Positions 8,603-18,958 are shown, numbered from the stretch's first letter. The stretch: 58,278 nt of DNA from an uncultured Pseudophaeobacter sp. (GCA_905479575.1 CAJQNB010000068.1:1-58278), one strand, 5' to 3'. Notes: generated by a model from the sequence alone, not told the origin. Translations and numbers: made by a program.

Positions 8603-10171
8603 ATGAGCCAGACATCCCATGACCGCCTTCTTATCATAGACTTTGGCAGCCAGGTTACGCAGCTTATTGCGCGCCGCCTGCGTGAGCTGAATGTCTATTG
8701 CGAAATTCACCCCTACCAGAACGTCACAATGGATTTTGTGCGCCAATTGGCGCCCAAGGCCGTGATCTTTTCCGGTGGCCCAGACAGCGTGACCCGCGAG
8801 GGTAGCCCCCGCGTGCCGCAAGAGATCTTTGAAATCGGTGTGCCGATTCTCGGGATCTGCTATGGCCAGCAAGTGATGATGCATCAGCTCGGAGGCATGG
8901 TCGAAAGCGGCCATGGCACCGCCGAGTTTGGCCGCGCCTATGTAAAGCCCACCATTGCCTCGCCGGCGCTGCTGGAAGGCTGGTTTCAGGACGACGCAGA
9001 CCGCGAGCAGGTCTGGATGTCCCATGGTGACCATGTAAGCAAACTAGCGCCAGGGTTTGAGGTCTACGGCACCTCGCCCAATGCGCCCTTTGCCATCACC
9101 GCGGATATCAGCCGCAATTTCTACGCGGTGCAGTTCCACCCCGAAGTGCACCACACCCCCAATGGCGCCAAGCTTTATGAAAACTTTGTGCGACTCGCGG
9201 GCTTTAGCGGCGACTGGACCATGGGCCTGTACCGCGAGCAGGCAATTGCCGCGATCCGCGAACAGGTTGGCGACAAAAAGGTGATCTGCGGTCTGTCCGG
9301 CGGCGTTGACAGCTCGGTTACCGCCGTTTTGCTGCACGAAGCCATTGGCGATCAGCTTACTTGCGTCTTTGTTGACCACGGGCTGTTGCGCAAGGGGGAG
9401 GCCGATGAGGTCGTCTCCATGTTCCGCGACAACTACAACATGCAGTTCATCCACGCAGACGAGCAGGACCTGTTCCTGGGCGAGCTGGAAGGCCAATCTG
9501 ACCCCGAAACCAAGCGCAAGATCATCGGCAAGCTGTTTATTGATGTGTTCCAGAAACACGCCAATACCATTGAGGGCGCCGAGTTCCTGGCACAGGGGAC
9601 GCTTTACCCTGATGTCATTGAATCCGTTAGCTTCTCTGGTGGTCCTTCGGTCACCATCAAAAGCCACCACAACGTTGGCGGGCTGCCGGAAAAGATGGGC
9701 CTGAAACTGGTTGAGCCGCTGCGCGAATTGTTCAAGGATGAAGTTCGCGCATTGGGCCGTGAACTGGGTCTGCCTGCCAGCTTTATTGGCCGCCACCCCT
9801 TCCCCGGACCCGGTCTTGCCATCCGTTGCCCCGGTGAGATCACCCGCGAAAAGCTGGAAATCCTGCGCGAAGCCGATGCCGTCTATATCGACCAAATCCG
9901 CAAACATGGTCTCTATGATGAGATCTGGCAGGCCTTTGTCGCCATTCTGCCAGTGCGCACCGTAGGGGTGATGGGCGATGGGCGGACCTATGATTTTGCC
10001 TGTGCCCTGCGCGCGGTCACATCCGTTGATGGCATGACGGCGGATTATTATCCGTTCAGCCATGAATTCCTCGGCGAGACCTCCACCCGGATCATCAACG
10101 AGGTAAAGGGCATCAACCGCTGTACCTATGACATCACCTCGAAACCTCCGGGCACCATCGAGTGGGAATAA
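8603..10171 (+). CDS. guaA: GMP synthase (glutamine-hydrolysing)
   Basis: A cytoplasmic enzyme of 522 residues that aminates XMP to GMP using ATP and glutamine. Seen: a class I glutamine amidotransferase domain (residues 1-200) with nucleophile C86 in GICYGQQ and the catalytic histidine in FHPEVHHT; the ATP-pyrophosphatase P-loop GLSGGVDSS near residue 230; and the C-terminal dimerisation/XMP domain containing [10 protein letters not shown]. The ATG at 8603 is used; another ATG 11 bp upstream runs straight into a stop. A strong intrinsic terminator follows. Confidence 0.97.
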   Translation: MSQTSHDRLLIIDFGSQVTQLIARRLRELNVYCEIHPYQNVTMDFVRQLAPKAVIFSGGPDSVTREGSPRVPQEIFEIGVPILGICYGQQVMMHQLGGMVESGHGTAEFGRAYVKPTIASPALLEGWFQDDADREQVWMSHGDHVSKLAPGFEVYGTSPNAPFAITADISRNFYAVQFHPEVHHTPNGAKLYENFVRLAGFSGDWTMGLYREQAIAAIREQVGDKKVICGLSGGVDSSVTAVLLHEAIGDQLTCVFVDHGLLRKGEADEVVSMFRDNYNMQFIHADEQDLFLGELEGQSDPETKRKIIGKLFIDVFQKHANTIEGAEFLAQGTLYPDVIESVSFSGGPSVTIKSHHNVGGLPEKMGLKLVEPLRELFKDEVRALGRELGLPASFIGRHPFPGPGLAIRCPGEITREKLEILREADAVYIDQIRKHGLYDEIWQAFVAILPVRTVGVMGDGRTYDFACALRAVTSVDGMTADYYPFSHEFLGETSTRIINEVKGINRCTYDITSKPPGTIEWE

Positions 10172-10198
10172 GCCCCCCTTCGCGATGACAAGTGATCC

Positions 10199-10228
10199 GC
10201 CCCGGCCCCCGTGCCGGGGCTTTCTTTT
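10199..10228 (+). terminator. Intrinsic terminator after guaA
   Basis: A perfect 8-bp GC stem, GCCCCGGC (10199-10206) with GCCGGGGC (10213-10220), has a 6-nt loop and is followed by TTTCTTTT. Confidence 0.85.
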
Positions 10229-10313
10229 GCACTCTCTCGTTTCGCCGCCCATTGACGCGACCGGCAATACGGGGTCCTGTGAGGCCGAGCGCGAAATCCA
10301 AAGGAATCCACCA

Positions 10314-11207
10314 ATGACTGCTGAAATCAAAATACTGCCAGCGGCGTTGTGGATGTTGGGTGCTATCGGCTCCTTTTCGGCCATGGCCATTGCAGGGCGC
10401 GAAGCGGGTCAGACGCTCGATACCTTTGAAATCATGAGCTATCGCAGCTTGGTTGGGGTGATCATCGTAGCAGTTTTGATCACGGTGAAAGGCAACTGGG
10501 GCAGCGTCAAGACAGACCGCCTGAGCAGCCATCTGGTGCGAAACCTGGCCCATTTCACCGGTCAGAACCTGTGGTTCTTTGCGGTCACGCTGATCCCCCT
10601 GGCCCAGGTTTTTGCGCTGGAATTCACCTCGCCGCTTTGGGTCGTGGTGCTCTCCCCGCTGCTGCTGGGGGAGCGGTTGACGCTGATCCGCGGGCTTTCG
10701 GTTATGCTCGGGTTCATGGGCATCCTGATTGTTGCCCGCCCCTCTCCTGAAACGCTCAACGCTGGGGTGGTTGCCGCCGCAAGCTGTGCAATCTTTTTTG
10801 CACTGACGGTTATTTTCACCAAACGCCTGACCCGCAATGAAGGCATTGCATCGATCCTGTTTTGGCTCACCTCCATGCAGTTGGTCATGGGGCTGATCAT
10901 GGCAGGATGGGATGGGGACATCACCCTGCCCAGCCTCGAAATCCTGCCCTTGGTCCTGCTCATCGGGATGGCTGGTCTGGCGGCCCATTTCTGCTTTACC
11001 AATGCGCTGTCGATCGCGCCTGCAACGGTGGTGGTGCCCTTTGACTTTGCCCGCCTGCCAGTGATCGCTGTGCTGGCCATGGTGATCTACGGCGAGGCCG
11101 TGGTGGTTTGGACATTTGTCGGCGCCGGCCTGATTTTTGTGGCCAATTACCTCAACATCCTTGAAGCGGCGGGGCGGATCCGCCTCCCCAAACCCCGTCC
11201 CTCCTGA
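10314..11207 (+). CDS. DMT superfamily transporter (EamA, RhaT-like)
   Basis: An inner-membrane protein of 297 residues with about ten hydrophobic helices arranged as two EamA repeats, each beginning with a helix that carries conserved small residues. The family exports or imports metabolites such as amino acids, nucleosides or S-adenosylmethionine; nothing in the sequence fixes the substrate. The chosen ATG at 10314 follows AAGGAA at suitable spacing. The frame is open further upstream into the guaA 3' end, but that portion is not hydrophobic and overlaps the guaA terminator. The next gene starts 80 bp downstream on the same strand. Confidence 0.88.
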   Translation: MTAEIKILPAALWMLGAIGSFSAMAIAGREAGQTLDTFEIMSYRSLVGVIIVAVLITVKGNWGSVKTDRLSSHLVRNLAHFTGQNLWFFAVTLIPLAQVFALEFTSPLWVVVLSPLLLGERLTLIRGLSVMLGFMGILIVARPSPETLNAGVVAAASCAIFFALTVIFTKRLTRNEGIASILFWLTSMQLVMGLIMAGWDGDITLPSLEILPLVLLIGMAGLAAHFCFTNALSIAPATVVVPFDFARLPVIAVLAMVIYGEAVVVWTFVGAGLIFVANYLNILEAAGRIRLPKPRPS

Positions 11208-11287
11208 GGGCTGCGGCGTCACAGCAGAATTGACCAAGCCGCCAGAGCCGACTAGCAAGGCCGGACGACAATAGGAAAGACGGGTCA

Positions 11288-12145
11288 ATGCTATATAAGA
11301 GTGCACAAGACTGGCGCGCCGCGCCGCAAAAACGCATTTTGTTCTTTGGGATGTCCGGGCTTGGCAAGACCTATATCAGCAATATCCTGCGCAATGCAGG
11401 CAGCTGGTTTCACTACTCGATAGATTACCGTATCGGCACCCGCTACATGGGCGAATTTATCGCCGACAATGCCAAGTCCGAAGCGATGAAAAACCCATTT
11501 CTGCGGGACCTGCTGCTGTCAGACTCGATCTACATTGGCTCCAATATCACCTTTGAGAACCTGAACCCGGTTTCCTCCTATCTGGGCAAACCCGGCGACC
11601 CTGCCAAGGGCGGCTTGGCTATGGCTGAATATCGGCGCCGTCAGGATCAGTTCCGCAAGGCCGAAATCAACGCCCTGCTGGACACCCAGTATTTTGCCGA
11701 CCGCGCGACCCGGCTGTATGGCTACCCCAATTTCATCTGCGACACCGGCGGGTCGATCTGCGAATGGGTAGATGCGGATGATCCCAAGGATCCTGTGCTG
11801 ACTGCGCTTTCCCAACAGTGCCTTTTGGTCTGGATCAAAGGCGATGACGCCCATACCGAAGAGCTGATCCGCCGTTTTGACCGCGCCCCAAAACCGATGT
11901 CCTATCAACCGGAGTTCCTGCAACGGACCTGGGAAGACTATCTCAACCAAATGGGCCTATCAGAAGGGGATGTCGATCCTGACGCCTTTATTCGCTGGAC
12001 CTACGCCCAGGCCTTGGCCCATCGCCAGCCGCGCTATGCGGCGATGGCAAAAAACTGGGGCGTTACCGTCACCGCGGATCAAATCTCTGCGATCAAAACC
12101 GAAGCTGATTTCAATGAGTTGATCGCCCAAACACTTGAGCCCTAA
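11288..12145 (+). CDS. P-loop NTPase of unknown function
   Basis: A protein of 285 residues with a Walker A motif GMSGLGKT at residues 21-28, right after a hydrophobic strand (RILFF). It has no ABC signature and no clear AAA+ sensor motifs. The next part contains [14 protein letters not shown] and [14 protein letters not shown], and the second half reads like a small-molecule kinase fold: [12 protein letters not shown], then the strand LLVWIKGDD and [11 protein letters not shown] recognise it as a conserved hypothetical ATPase of marine alphaproteobacteria but cannot name a function. A kinase acting on a small phosphoacceptor is one possibility (inference). It sits between a DMT transporter and metA, all on one strand, with 59 bp before metA. 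Confidence 0.75.
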   Translation: MLYKSAQDWRAAPQKRILFFGMSGLGKTYISNILRNAGSWFHYSIDYRIGTRYMGEFIADNAKSEAMKNPFLRDLLLSDSIYIGSNITFENLNPVSSYLGKPGDPAKGGLAMAEYRRRQDQFRKAEINALLDTQYFADRATRLYGYPNFICDTGGSICEWVDADDPKDPVLTALSQQCLLVWIKGDDAHTEELIRRFDRAPKPMSYQPEFLQRTWEDYLNQMGLSEGDVDPDAFIRWTYAQALAHRQPRYAAMAKNWGVTVTADQISAIKTEADFNELIAQTLEP

Positions 12146-12204
12146 GCCAAACCTGCCTATCTACCTGTACTCTGGACCACTGCCCCCAAAACCGAGGACC
12201 TGAC

Positions 12205-13122
12205 ATGCCTATCAAGATCCCTTCTGACCTGCCCGCCTTTGACGTTCTGACGAACGAAGGCGTCATGGTCATGTCGCCGGATCAAGCGGCACGTCAGGAT
12301 ATTCGCCCCCTGCGCATTGGTCTGCTGAATTTGATGCCAAAAAAGATTCAGACCGAAAACCAGTTTGCCCGTCTGATTGGTGCCACCCCCTTGCAAATCG
12401 ACCTCACCTTGATCCGCATGACCGAGCATCAGGCGCGCAACACAGCGGCCGAACACATGGAGGAGTTTTACCGCTCCTTCCAGGAGGTGAAGGACCAAAG
12501 GTTTGACGGGGTGCTGATCACCGGCGCGCCGATTGAACATCTGCCGTTCCAAGATGTCACCTACTGGGACGAGCTCTGCGAGGTTTTTGACTGGACGCAA
12601 ACAAACGTGCACTCGACCTTTGGCGTCTGCTGGGGCGGCATGGCGATGATCAACTATTTCCACGGCGTCAAAAAGCACATCTTGGATCACAAGGCCTTTG
12701 GCTGCTTTCGCCATCAGAACCTTGCGGCCTCCTCGCCCTATCTGCGTGGGTTTTCGGATGACTGTGTGATCCCGGTTTCCCGCTGGACAGAAATTCGCCA
12801 GGATGAAATCGACGCGGCCCCCGGCCTGACAACCCTGCTGGGCAGCGAAGAGGCTGGCCCCTGTCTGGTGCAGGACCCGGCGCATCGGGCGCTGTATATT
12901 TTCAACCATTTTGAATATGACAGCGACACCCTGAAACAGGAATATGACCGCGACATCGCCACTGGAACGGCAATCAACGTGCCGCAAAACTACTACCCTA
13001 ATGATGACCCCAGCCAGCCGCCGCAGAACCGCTGGCGCAGCCATGCGCATCTGCTTTATGGCAACTGGATCAACGAGATCTACCAGTCCACGCCCTTTGA
13101 CATGGCGCATATCGGACGCTAG
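12205..13122 (+). CDS. metA: Homoserine O-acetyltransferase (MetA family)
   Basis: An enzyme of 305 residues that activates homoserine for methionine synthesis. Catalytic C142 sits in STFGVCWGG, and the E/H pair of the Cys-His-Glu triad lies further on near FNHFEYD. The acyl-donor selector is E111 in GAPIEHLPF. In Bacillus cereus MetA, glutamate at 111 gives acetyl-CoA preference and glycine gives succinyl-CoA preference, so this protein is predicted to use acetyl-CoA despite the usual annotation as a succinyltransferase. The 59-bp upstream gap has no SAM-II riboswitch, although that element often precedes metA in alphaproteobacteria. Confidence 0.94.
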   Translation: MPIKIPSDLPAFDVLTNEGVMVMSPDQAARQDIRPLRIGLLNLMPKKIQTENQFARLIGATPLQIDLTLIRMTEHQARNTAAEHMEEFYRSFQEVKDQRFDGVLITGAPIEHLPFQDVTYWDELCEVFDWTQTNVHSTFGVCWGGMAMINYFHGVKKHILDHKAFGCFRHQNLAASSPYLRGFSDDCVIPVSRWTEIRQDEIDAAPGLTTLLGSEEAGPCLVQDPAHRALYIFNHFEYDSDTLKQEYDRDIATGTAINVPQNYYPNDDPSQPPQNRWRSHAHLLYGNWINEIYQSTPFDMAHIGR

Positions 13123-13313
13123 GGGTCAGCCACATACATGAGGGGCAGCCCGCGAAAATGGCCTGTGCGGCGCTCCGTTTGTACGTGCAGACCTATCGCC
13201 TTTCCCCTCCTTGGGGCTGGATATTGCCTGCGCGGAGCTTTGATCGGAGTGAAAGCGATTCACATCCCCCCCGGTTTTGCCCTATAAAGGCCTGACCAAA
13301 GAGGAGTTTTCCA

Positions 13314-14183
13314 ATGAAACTGCCATTTGACGGCGCCATCAGCAGCTACTTCAAAAGCAAAGCTCCCAAAGCCCTGGCCAACTGTATCAAAGACAGTGAC
13401 AAAAGCGACATTCTGGCGCCGAACTTCCCCTATTCCGAGCGCATGCGGCGCAAGGATTATGAGAAAGAAATCAAATCCTTGCAGGTCGAACTGGTCAAGT
13501 TGCAGGCCTGGGTCAAAGACAGCGGTGCGCGGATCGCCATTGTTTTTGAGGGCCGCGATGCGGCTGGCAAAGGGGGCACGATCAAACGGTTTCGCGAGAA
13601 CCTCAACCCAAGGGGCGCCCGCGTTGTCGCCCTGTCCAAACCCAGCGAGCCAGAACAAACCCAGTGGTATTTCCAGCGCTACGTCGATCACCTGCCCTCT
13701 GGCGGTGAAATCACGTTTTTTGACCGCAGCTGGTACAATCGCGGCGTTGTCGAACATGTGTTTGGCTTTTGCACCCCAGAGCAGCGCGAGCGGTTCTTTC
13801 GTCAGGTAGGCGGTTTTGAAGAGGCCCTGGTTGATGACGGGATTATCCTGTTCAAATTCTGGCTGAACGTCAGCCGCCCCGAACAGTTGCGTCGCTTTCT
13901 GGCCCGCGAAAGCGATCCGTTGAAGCAATGGAAGCTGAGCCCGATTGATGTGAAAGGGCTAGAGAAATGGGACGACTATTCCGCAGCCATCGAAGAGACC
14001 CTCAGCAAAAGCCATAGCGCCCATGCTCCCTGGTGTGTGATCCGCTCTGATGACAAACGTCGCGCCCGTCTTTCGGCCATTCGTACCGTATTGCATGCCA
14101 TTGATTATAAGAACAAAGATGAAAAAGCCATCGGAGCGGTGAACAAAGACATCTGCATCGGACCGGAAAACTGGGATGTCTAA
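13314..14183 (+). CDS. ppk2: Polyphosphate kinase 2
   Basis: A protein of 289 residues of the PPK2 family, which transfers phosphate between polyphosphate and nucleoside di- or monophosphates. Seen: Walker [12 protein letters not shown] at residues 79-89, Walker B/DRSWYNRG near 138-146, and the lid segment [16 protein letters not shown]. Single-domain length fits class I PPK2, which mainly phosphorylates ADP or GDP. A GAGGAG ribosome binding site precedes the ATG. The last 8 bases overlap the start of a tetR gene, so the two are probably cotranscribed and translationally coupled. Confidence 0.94.
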   Translation: MKLPFDGAISSYFKSKAPKALANCIKDSDKSDILAPNFPYSERMRRKDYEKEIKSLQVELVKLQAWVKDSGARIAIVFEGRDAAGKGGTIKRFRENLNPRGARVVALSKPSEPEQTQWYFQRYVDHLPSGGEITFFDRSWYNRGVVEHVFGFCTPEQRERFFRQVGGFEEALVDDGIILFKFWLNVSRPEQLRRFLARESDPLKQWKLSPIDVKGLEKWDDYSAAIEETLSKSHSAHAPWCVIRSDDKRRARLSAIRTVLHAIDYKNKDEKAIGAVNKDICIGPENWDV

Positions 14184-14793
14184 ACGCGGCTATCATCACG
14201 GCAATCTACGGCAAGCTCTGGTTGAGGCAGCCCTGCGTCTGATCGAGATGAAAGGCCCTACCGGCTTTACGCTCTCCGAGGCTGCAAAACAGGCTGGGGT
14301 GACCCCTGCCGCCGTTTACCGCCACTTTGAAGGCCGCGAAGATCTGATTGCAGAGGCTGCGCGTCAGGGTTTTTTGATGTTTGCCGACCTGATGCAGCAT
14401 GCCTATGATAAATATCAGCCCTCACCTCTGGCCGCCTTTGAGGCCACAGGACGTGCCTATCTCGCCTTTGCGCGCAAACACCCCGGCCATTACATCGCCA
14501 TGTTCGAAAGCGGCATCGCCAGCAACCGCACTCCGGAACTGGCCGAGGCGGCCCATCGCGCCCGTCAAATTCTGGAACGCGCCGCAGATGATCTGAGCCA
14601 ACAAATTCCGGCGGACAAACGTCCCCCTGCCTCGATGTTTTCCGCCCATATCCTGGCAATGAGCCACGGTGTGGTCGAGCTCTATGCCCGCAACACTCCG
14701 GGCGCGACCTCACCCTTTCCGCCAGAAGATCTGCTGGAAACCGGCATCGGTATCTATCTGCGTGGCCTGGGTCTGATCGAGCCGGACAGCTAA
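14176..14793 (+). CDS. TetR/AcrR family regulator with WHG domain
   Basis: A repressor-type protein of 205 residues. The N-terminal helix-turn-helix is at about residues 27-47 ([20 protein letters not shown]), and the C-terminal ligand domain carries SHGVVELYA, the WHG-type signature. It overlaps ppk2 by eight nucleotides (the ATG lies within the ppk2 terminal codons), which implies a shared transcript and perhaps control of polyphosphate-linked genes. The ligand is unknown. Related WHG-domain TetR proteins often regulate fatty acid or polyhydroxyalkanoate functions, but that is not shown here. Confidence 0.9.
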   Translation: MSKRGYHHGNLRQALVEAALRLIEMKGPTGFTLSEAAKQAGVTPAAVYRHFEGREDLIAEAARQGFLMFADLMQHAYDKYQPSPLAAFEATGRAYLAFARKHPGHYIAMFESGIASNRTPELAEAAHRARQILERAADDLSQQIPADKRPPASMFSAHILAMSHGVVELYARNTPGATSPFPPEDLLETGIGIYLRGLGLIEPDS

Positions 14794-14875
14794 CGCTGCA
14801 AAAGGCGTCGCCGCACAGAAAAAGGCCTCAAAGAATTCGGGGCGCTTGTCGATCGTCTTTCAGAGATTTCGCTGC

Positions 14876-15475
14876 TCAGGCGGCGGCTTCATCCCCTTCA
14901 AAGACAACCAAGTCCCTGACGATCGTTTTCAGCTCAGCAACCAGCTCTAGCGTCGGCACAGTCGACAAAAGCGGCGCCATACCCTCGATGAGTTCCTCTG
15001 GCAGGTTCCACCAGGCAAGATCCTGAAGCGCCGCAATCATGTCATCGTCAAAACGTTTGCGCTGGAAAGTCGCCGGATTGCCGCCCCAGATCTCAAAGGG
15101 ACCAATATCCTTAAAAACAGTGGCGTTGGCCGCAATGACCGCACCGTCAGCGATCTTCACTCCCGGCATGATGGTCGCGCCGTGGCCGATCCAGACATCA
15201 TTGCCGATGATGACATCCATGTCCCTCTGATTGTCCTCAGGGACATGCTCATCCTGAAAAATCTGTTCCACAGGGAAGCTGGCAATGCGGTTAATCTTGT
15301 GCCGCCCCCCAAGGATGATTTTCACCTCTTCCGCAATGGAGCAAAAGGAACCGATCGCAACATTGGTCCCTTCCCCTGTATTATGGAAAGTGATGTCGTC
15401 GCAGCCCAGGGTGAAACGCCCAATGACTGCTTTGCCGTTGCCAATCGGCGTTTCGGTGATCATTGATTCATTCAA
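14876..15475 (-). CDS. CatB-related O-acetyltransferase
   Basis: A protein of 199 residues of the left-handed beta-helix (hexapeptide repeat) family. Repeats run from about residue 18 to 130, with the loop ILGGRHKINRIASFPVEQIF and the catalytic-type histidine in IGHGATIMPG. These are the features of xenobiotic/CatB acetyltransferases, which use acetyl-CoA. The C-terminal 60 residues contain DLAWWNLPEELIEG, standard for the family. Whether it acts on chloramphenicol, virginiamycin or a cell-surface sugar cannot be told, and resistance should not be assumed. It converges on the ppk2-tetR pair. Confidence 0.85.
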   Translation of the reverse strand: MNESMITETPIGNGKAVIGRFTLGCDDITFHNTGEGTNVAIGSFCSIAEEVKIILGGRHKINRIASFPVEQIFQDEHVPEDNQRDMDVIIGNDVWIGHGATIMPGVKIADGAVIAANATVFKDIGPFEIWGGNPATFQRKRFDDDMIAALQDLAWWNLPEELIEGMAPLLSTVPTLELVAELKTIVRDLVVFEGDEAAA

Positions 15476-15690
15476 TGCTGGTTTCTCCCCTAATTGTACC
15501 CGTTCTGGGCATGGCTCACATTAGCGGCAAAATGTTTGAAAACTGTTTAAGTCGCTTATCGCCAACCCCACCGACGAGACGCGGGCGCGCGGCTGGCGCA
15601 AGACCTTGGCCTGGCTAAACAGCGACCTGGATGAACAGCTTTTGCAAAACCGCCCCAAACAGGTTGAGTCCCATGGGGTAAACAATTCAC

Positions 15691-15721
15691 AAAAGAAAAA
15701 GGGCCGCCCGAAGGCAGCCCC
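15691..15721 (-). terminator. Intrinsic terminator of the rplM-rpsI operon
   Basis: An 8-bp stem (15701-15708 with 15713-15720, one G-T pair) with a four-base loop is followed on the minus strand by TTTTTCTTTT. Confidence 0.85.
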
Positions 15722-15743
15722 CAAAACCACATATGTGGTGAAT

Positions 15744-16229
15744 TTAACGCTTGGAGAACTGGAAGGAACGACGCGCTTTGCGGCGGCCAAACTTCTTACG
15801 TTCAACAACACGGCTGTCGCGTGTCAGGAAGCCAGCGGCTTTCAGAGCGCCGCGCAGGGCGGGATCATAAAGCTGCAGCGCCTTGGAAACACCGTGCTTA
15901 ACCGCACCGGCCTGACCGGAAAGACCGCCACCTTTGACCGTCGCGTAGACGTCAAACTGGTCTTCGACACCGGCAACCGTGAACGGCTGGCGCAGGATCA
16001 TCTGCAGAACCGGGCGGGCGAAGTAGGCTTTCATTTCCTTGCCGTTCACCACAACCTTGCCGGAGCCAGGCTTGATCCAGACGCGGGCAACCGCATCTTT
16101 ACGCTTACCAGTGGCATAGGCACGGCCCAGTTCGTCACGAACGGGTTCACGGGCGATGATGTCTTCGGCGACAACCTCAACGCCAGCAACGGCGCTCAGC
16201 TCTTCGAGAGTGTTGATCTGATCAGTCAT
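15744..16229 (-). CDS. rpsI: 30S ribosomal protein S9
   Basis: A protein of 161 residues. The first 35 are an acidic extension common in alphaproteobacterial S9; the conserved domain begins at [16 protein letters not shown]. The basic C-terminal tail ([13 protein letters not shown]) reaches the ribosomal P-site tRNA. It lies 5 bp downstream of rplM in the universal L13-S9 operon and ends at an intrinsic terminator. Expression should follow the rplM promoter at 16759-16787. Confidence 0.97.
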   Translation of the reverse strand: MTDQINTLEELSAVAGVEVVAEDIIAREPVRDELGRAYATGKRKDAVARVWIKPGSGKVVVNGKEMKAYFARPVLQMILRQPFTVAGVEDQFDVYATVKGGGLSGQAGAVKHGVSKALQLYDPALRGALKAAGFLTRDSRVVERKKFGRRKARRSFQFSKR

Positions 16230-16234
16230 CGATA

Positions 16235-16693
16235 TCAGCTCCGCGTGTTTTTCTTGTTCATGGACTTCACGTCCAGAACTTCAGGCGCCTGGGCTTCATG
16301 CCCATGTTCGGTGCCAGCATAGATGCGCAGGTTGGTCATCTGCTGACGCGACAGGCGGTTGCCTGGCAGCATGCGTTTGACCGCCTGATAGACAACACGC
16401 TCGGGGTGCTTGCCTTCCAGGATTTCCTGCTTGGTGCGGGATTTGATGCCACCGGGGTGACCGGTGTGCCAGTAGAAGTGCTCGTCGCGCTTCTTGCCGG
16501 TCATCTGGATTTTCTCGGCATTGATCACGATGACGTTGTCACCCATGTCCATATGCGGAGTGAAGGTTGCTTTGTGCTTACCACGCAGGCGCATGGCAAT
16601 GATCGATGCGAGACGGCCCAGCACGACGCCTTCGGCGTCAATGATGATCCATTTCTTGTCGATATCTGCCGGTGTAGCAGAGAAGGTTTTCAT
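16235..16693 (-). CDS. rplM: 50S ribosomal protein L13
   Basis: A protein of 152 residues, one of the early 50S assembly proteins. Seen: [17 protein letters not shown] near residues 14-30, the [12 protein letters not shown] strand, the HTGHPGG turn and the [12 protein letters not shown] motif. Length is normal. It is first in the rplM-rpsI operon and is preceded by a well-formed sigma-70-type promoter. Confidence 0.97.
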   Translation of the reverse strand: MKTFSATPADIDKKWIIIDAEGVVLGRLASIIAMRLRGKHKATFTPHMDMGDNVIVINAEKIQMTGKKRDEHFYWHTGHPGGIKSRTKQEILEGKHPERVVYQAVKRMLPGNRLSRQQMTNLRIYAGTEHGHEAQAPEVLDVKSMNKKNTRS

Positions 16694-16758
16694 GGCAGGT
16701 CAATCCTGTTTGTCGTGACGACGCAGAACAAAGGTCCAGCGCCCGATTTGATGGACAG

Positions 16759-16787
16759 GGTTTACGGAGTTCCCCGACCCACGTCAA
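16759..16787 (-). promoter_or_regulatory. Predicted housekeeping promoter of rplM-rpsI
   Basis: On the minus strand, TTGACG (16782-16787) and TAAACC (16759-16764) are separated by exactly 17 bp. They sit 66 bp before the rplM start and match the alphaproteobacterial TTGAC-N17-TAnnnn pattern. Confidence 0.6.
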
Positions 16788-16987
16788 TGCCAGCAAACAT
16801 GTTTAAAGTGTTTGTTTTCAATATCTTAAAAAATAGGTATAATAATACCCCAAAACATAAGACTGAACTTTCCGGCTGATCAGTCCCCCCGTGACATTTG
16901 CACACCATCGCCCCCCTATGTCCCCAAGAAGTGTTCTTCCGCCCTCAAAAGAGATTACACAAGACCAACTCAACTCAAAGGTTACAC

Positions 16988-17530
16988 ATGAGACTTTCAA
17001 CACTCCTGATTTTCCCACTCGCCTTTATTGTCACTGCTTGCACGCAGGGCGTTCCGGTTAAACAGCCCCCTATCACCGTCTCGCTCAAAAATAACACAGC
17101 TGCTGATCGAGTCGTTGGCTACACCAAACCGGTAATCCGGACATTTGTTCCAGCAGAGACCTCGCAAGAACTTCAAAACCAATACGAATCCAACCCCAAC
17201 TCCAGACCCGGCGGTGTGCAACGCACGGAAATTACTGGCGCCACCTGTACTATTGATACCGCAGAATTCTCGGCGCAGTTTCAAACCCCGGCTATTGTTC
17301 ATCTACCTAAATTCCACGGCAAACCTTCCCAGCTCAGAATGACCTGTAAAACACCGGAACTTTCGACACATTATACCCACGACCCAACGCTTGATGGGGT
17401 TGTTGTTGTGGAGACCTCAGTTGCCGGGCTTATCGCCGCAGCGGTCATGACTGGCATTCTCGCAAGCAAGGACAATTGGTCCTATAGCACCGGCGAATCC
17501 AACGTTTGGATCGATCTCGCAGAGAAGTAA
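16988..17530 (+). CDS. Predicted lipoprotein of unknown function
   Basis: A protein of 180 residues with a lipoprotein signal peptide: MRLST, a hydrophobic core, and the lipobox FIVTAC giving cysteine 18 as the acylated residue. The mature part contains PPITVSLKNNTAADRVVGYTK, two further cysteines that may pair (GATCTIDT and MTCKTPEL) and, near the end, a hydrophobic stretch (VAGLIAAAVMTGILA). I recognise no domain. It is probably an envelope protein. Base composition is lower in GC than the neighbours, especially in the 200 bp upstream, which could mean more recent acquisition. Confidence 0.8.
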   Translation: MRLSTLLIFPLAFIVTACTQGVPVKQPPITVSLKNNTAADRVVGYTKPVIRTFVPAETSQELQNQYESNPNSRPGGVQRTEITGATCTIDTAEFSAQFQTPAIVHLPKFHGKPSQLRMTCKTPELSTHYTHDPTLDGVVVVETSVAGLIAAAVMTGILASKDNWSYSTGESNVWIDLAEK

Positions 17531-17538
17531 TACATAGC

Positions 17539-17579
17539 CCCGCCCGACAGATTATCACACGCTGATCTGCTCGGGCGGG
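17539..17579. terminator. Long hairpin between convergent lipoprotein and MocR genes
   Basis: Arms CCCGCCCGA (17539-17547) and TCGGGCGGG (17571-17579) extend inward with CAGAT/ATCTG, giving a 14-bp stem with one bulge. It overlaps the last codons of the MocR gene and can serve both convergent genes. Confidence 0.6.
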
Positions 17580-18958
17580 TTGTCCAACAAGGTGCGCAGC
17601 CGCTGCATGGCCTCTTCAAACCGCTTAAGACTGACATGACCATTGACGCAGATGCGCACCGCGTTGGGCGCGCGTCCATCACGCAGGGCAAATTCATCTG
17701 CCGACCGGATTTGAACCCCCTTGGCCTCGGCTGCGCGGGTAAAGGCGGCTGAACGCCAGCCTGCCGGGAGTTTCAGCCACAAAAACGGCACCTCATCGTT
17801 CCAGACCAGTTCAAAACCGCCCAGTGCATTCACTGCAACCCGGACATATTTGGCCATCTCCCGGCGCACCTCGCGCGCCAGCTCCTTGGTGCGGGGGTCT
17901 GACAGCAGGATCCGGGTGACTTCCGCCAGTGGCTGGGCCAGACCAAAATAGCTGTACTCCGCAGCCCGGCGCAGATCCTGCGACCGCCCCGTGGGGGCCA
18001 GCGCAAAGCCAACCCGCAGCGCCGGTGTCAGGTTCTTGGATATCGAAAACACATGCCAGGTCATATCCGGTGCCAGTGCGCGGTAACTTGGCGCCTTGGC
18101 CTCTCCCATCCGGTAGCAATCATCCTCGACGATCTGCACCCCATGGCGCCGCGCGACTTCGACGATTTCTTGCCGCCGTTTCAGGGGGGTGAACAGGCCA
18201 GTCGGATTGTGCACTTCTGGACTGGTACAAAGTACCTGCGCGCCAGATTTGCGAATCGCTAGCTCTAACGAGTCTGGTACAATTCCCTGTTCATCCATGG
18301 CGACACCCAGGACTTTGGCCCGCAACAGCTCTGCGGCCCGGCGGAATCCTGCATAGGACAGATCCTCCACCAGGATCACCGGCTGCGGGTCCCGCAGCAC
18401 TGTCTGCAACACTGTCAGGATACCATTTTGCCCCCCATGGGTCAGAACCACATCCGCCTCCCCCAATGGCCCCAGTGCCTGGCCCTCCAGCCAATGCACC
18501 ACGGCCTGTCGCACCGGCAGATAGGCATCCCGTGTGGGATAGTTCAAGAACAGCAAAGGGTCGCCTCTGGAGACTTGCTCCATCGCCTGGCGCAGGGCAG
18601 AAACCTGCCCAACATCCACCATGCGTGGGCTAAACAGACTGACGTGATGGGGATCTCTGGCTTCTTGCAGGTGCAGCTCGCGGGACCAGACATCGTCCAG
18701 AACGCGGCTTTGCTTTTCCGCAACAAAGGTGCCGCGCCCAACCTCCGCCTGCAACAACCCCTCATCCGTCAAGAGCGTATAGGCCCGCGCAACAGTGCCG
18801 GGTGTGATCCTCAGCTGGTAGGCCAATTCCCGCACCGGTGGCAGCTTTGTGCCGCATTGCAAAACGCCATCATCAACCGCCGTGCGGATGGTATCCGCGA
18901 CCCGCTGGTATTTCGGCCCGGATTTACCTTCGAGGTCCGGCGACCAAATTGTACCCAT
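17555..18958 (-). CDS. MocR-type (GntR/aminotransferase fusion) regulator
   Basis: A protein of 467 residues with a GntR winged helix (residues 14-85, PPVRELAYQLRITPGTVARAY) fused to a class I aminotransferase-like domain (about 120-460). The PLP-lysine lies in FSISKNLTP, preceded by the nucleotide/cofactor region EDDCYRMG. MocR proteins use the PLP domain as a sensor of amino compounds or vitamin B6 rather than as an enzyme. It is divergent from a DUF1127 gene, and the intergenic region carries a 10-bp direct repeat typical of MocR operators. Known relatives are PdxR, GabR and TauR; this one cannot be assigned to those groups from context. Confidence 0.9.
   Translation of the reverse strand: MGTIWSPDLEGKSGPKYQRVADTIRTAVDDGVLQCGTKLPPVRELAYQLRITPGTVARAYTLLTDEGLLQAEVGRGTFVAEKQSRVLDDVWSRELHLQEARDPHHVSLFSPRMVDVGQVSALRQAMEQVSRGDPLLFLNYPTRDAYLPVRQAVVHWLEGQALGPLGEADVVLTHGGQNGILTVLQTVLRDPQPVILVEDLSYAGFRRAAELLRAKVLGVAMDEQGIVPDSLELAIRKSGAQVLCTSPEVHNPTGLFTPLKRRQEIVEVARRHGVQIVEDDCYRMGEAKAPSYRALAPDMTWHVFSISKNLTPALRVGFALAPTGRSQDLRRAAEYSYFGLAQPLAEVTRILLSDPRTKELAREVRREMAKYVRVAVNALGGFELVWNDEVPFLWLKLPAGWRSAAFTRAAEAKGVQIRSADEFALRDGRAPNAVRICVNGHVSLKRFEEAMQRLRTLLDNPPEQISV

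Noticed and set aside
12146..12204. SAM-II riboswitch before metA
   Set aside because: The gap is 59 bp and shows no pseudoknot-like conserved core, so no riboswitch is called.
14876..15475. Chloramphenicol resistance gene
   Set aside because: The CatB-like fold is shared with many sugar and metabolite acetyltransferases; there is no mobile context or resistance-specific motif visible.
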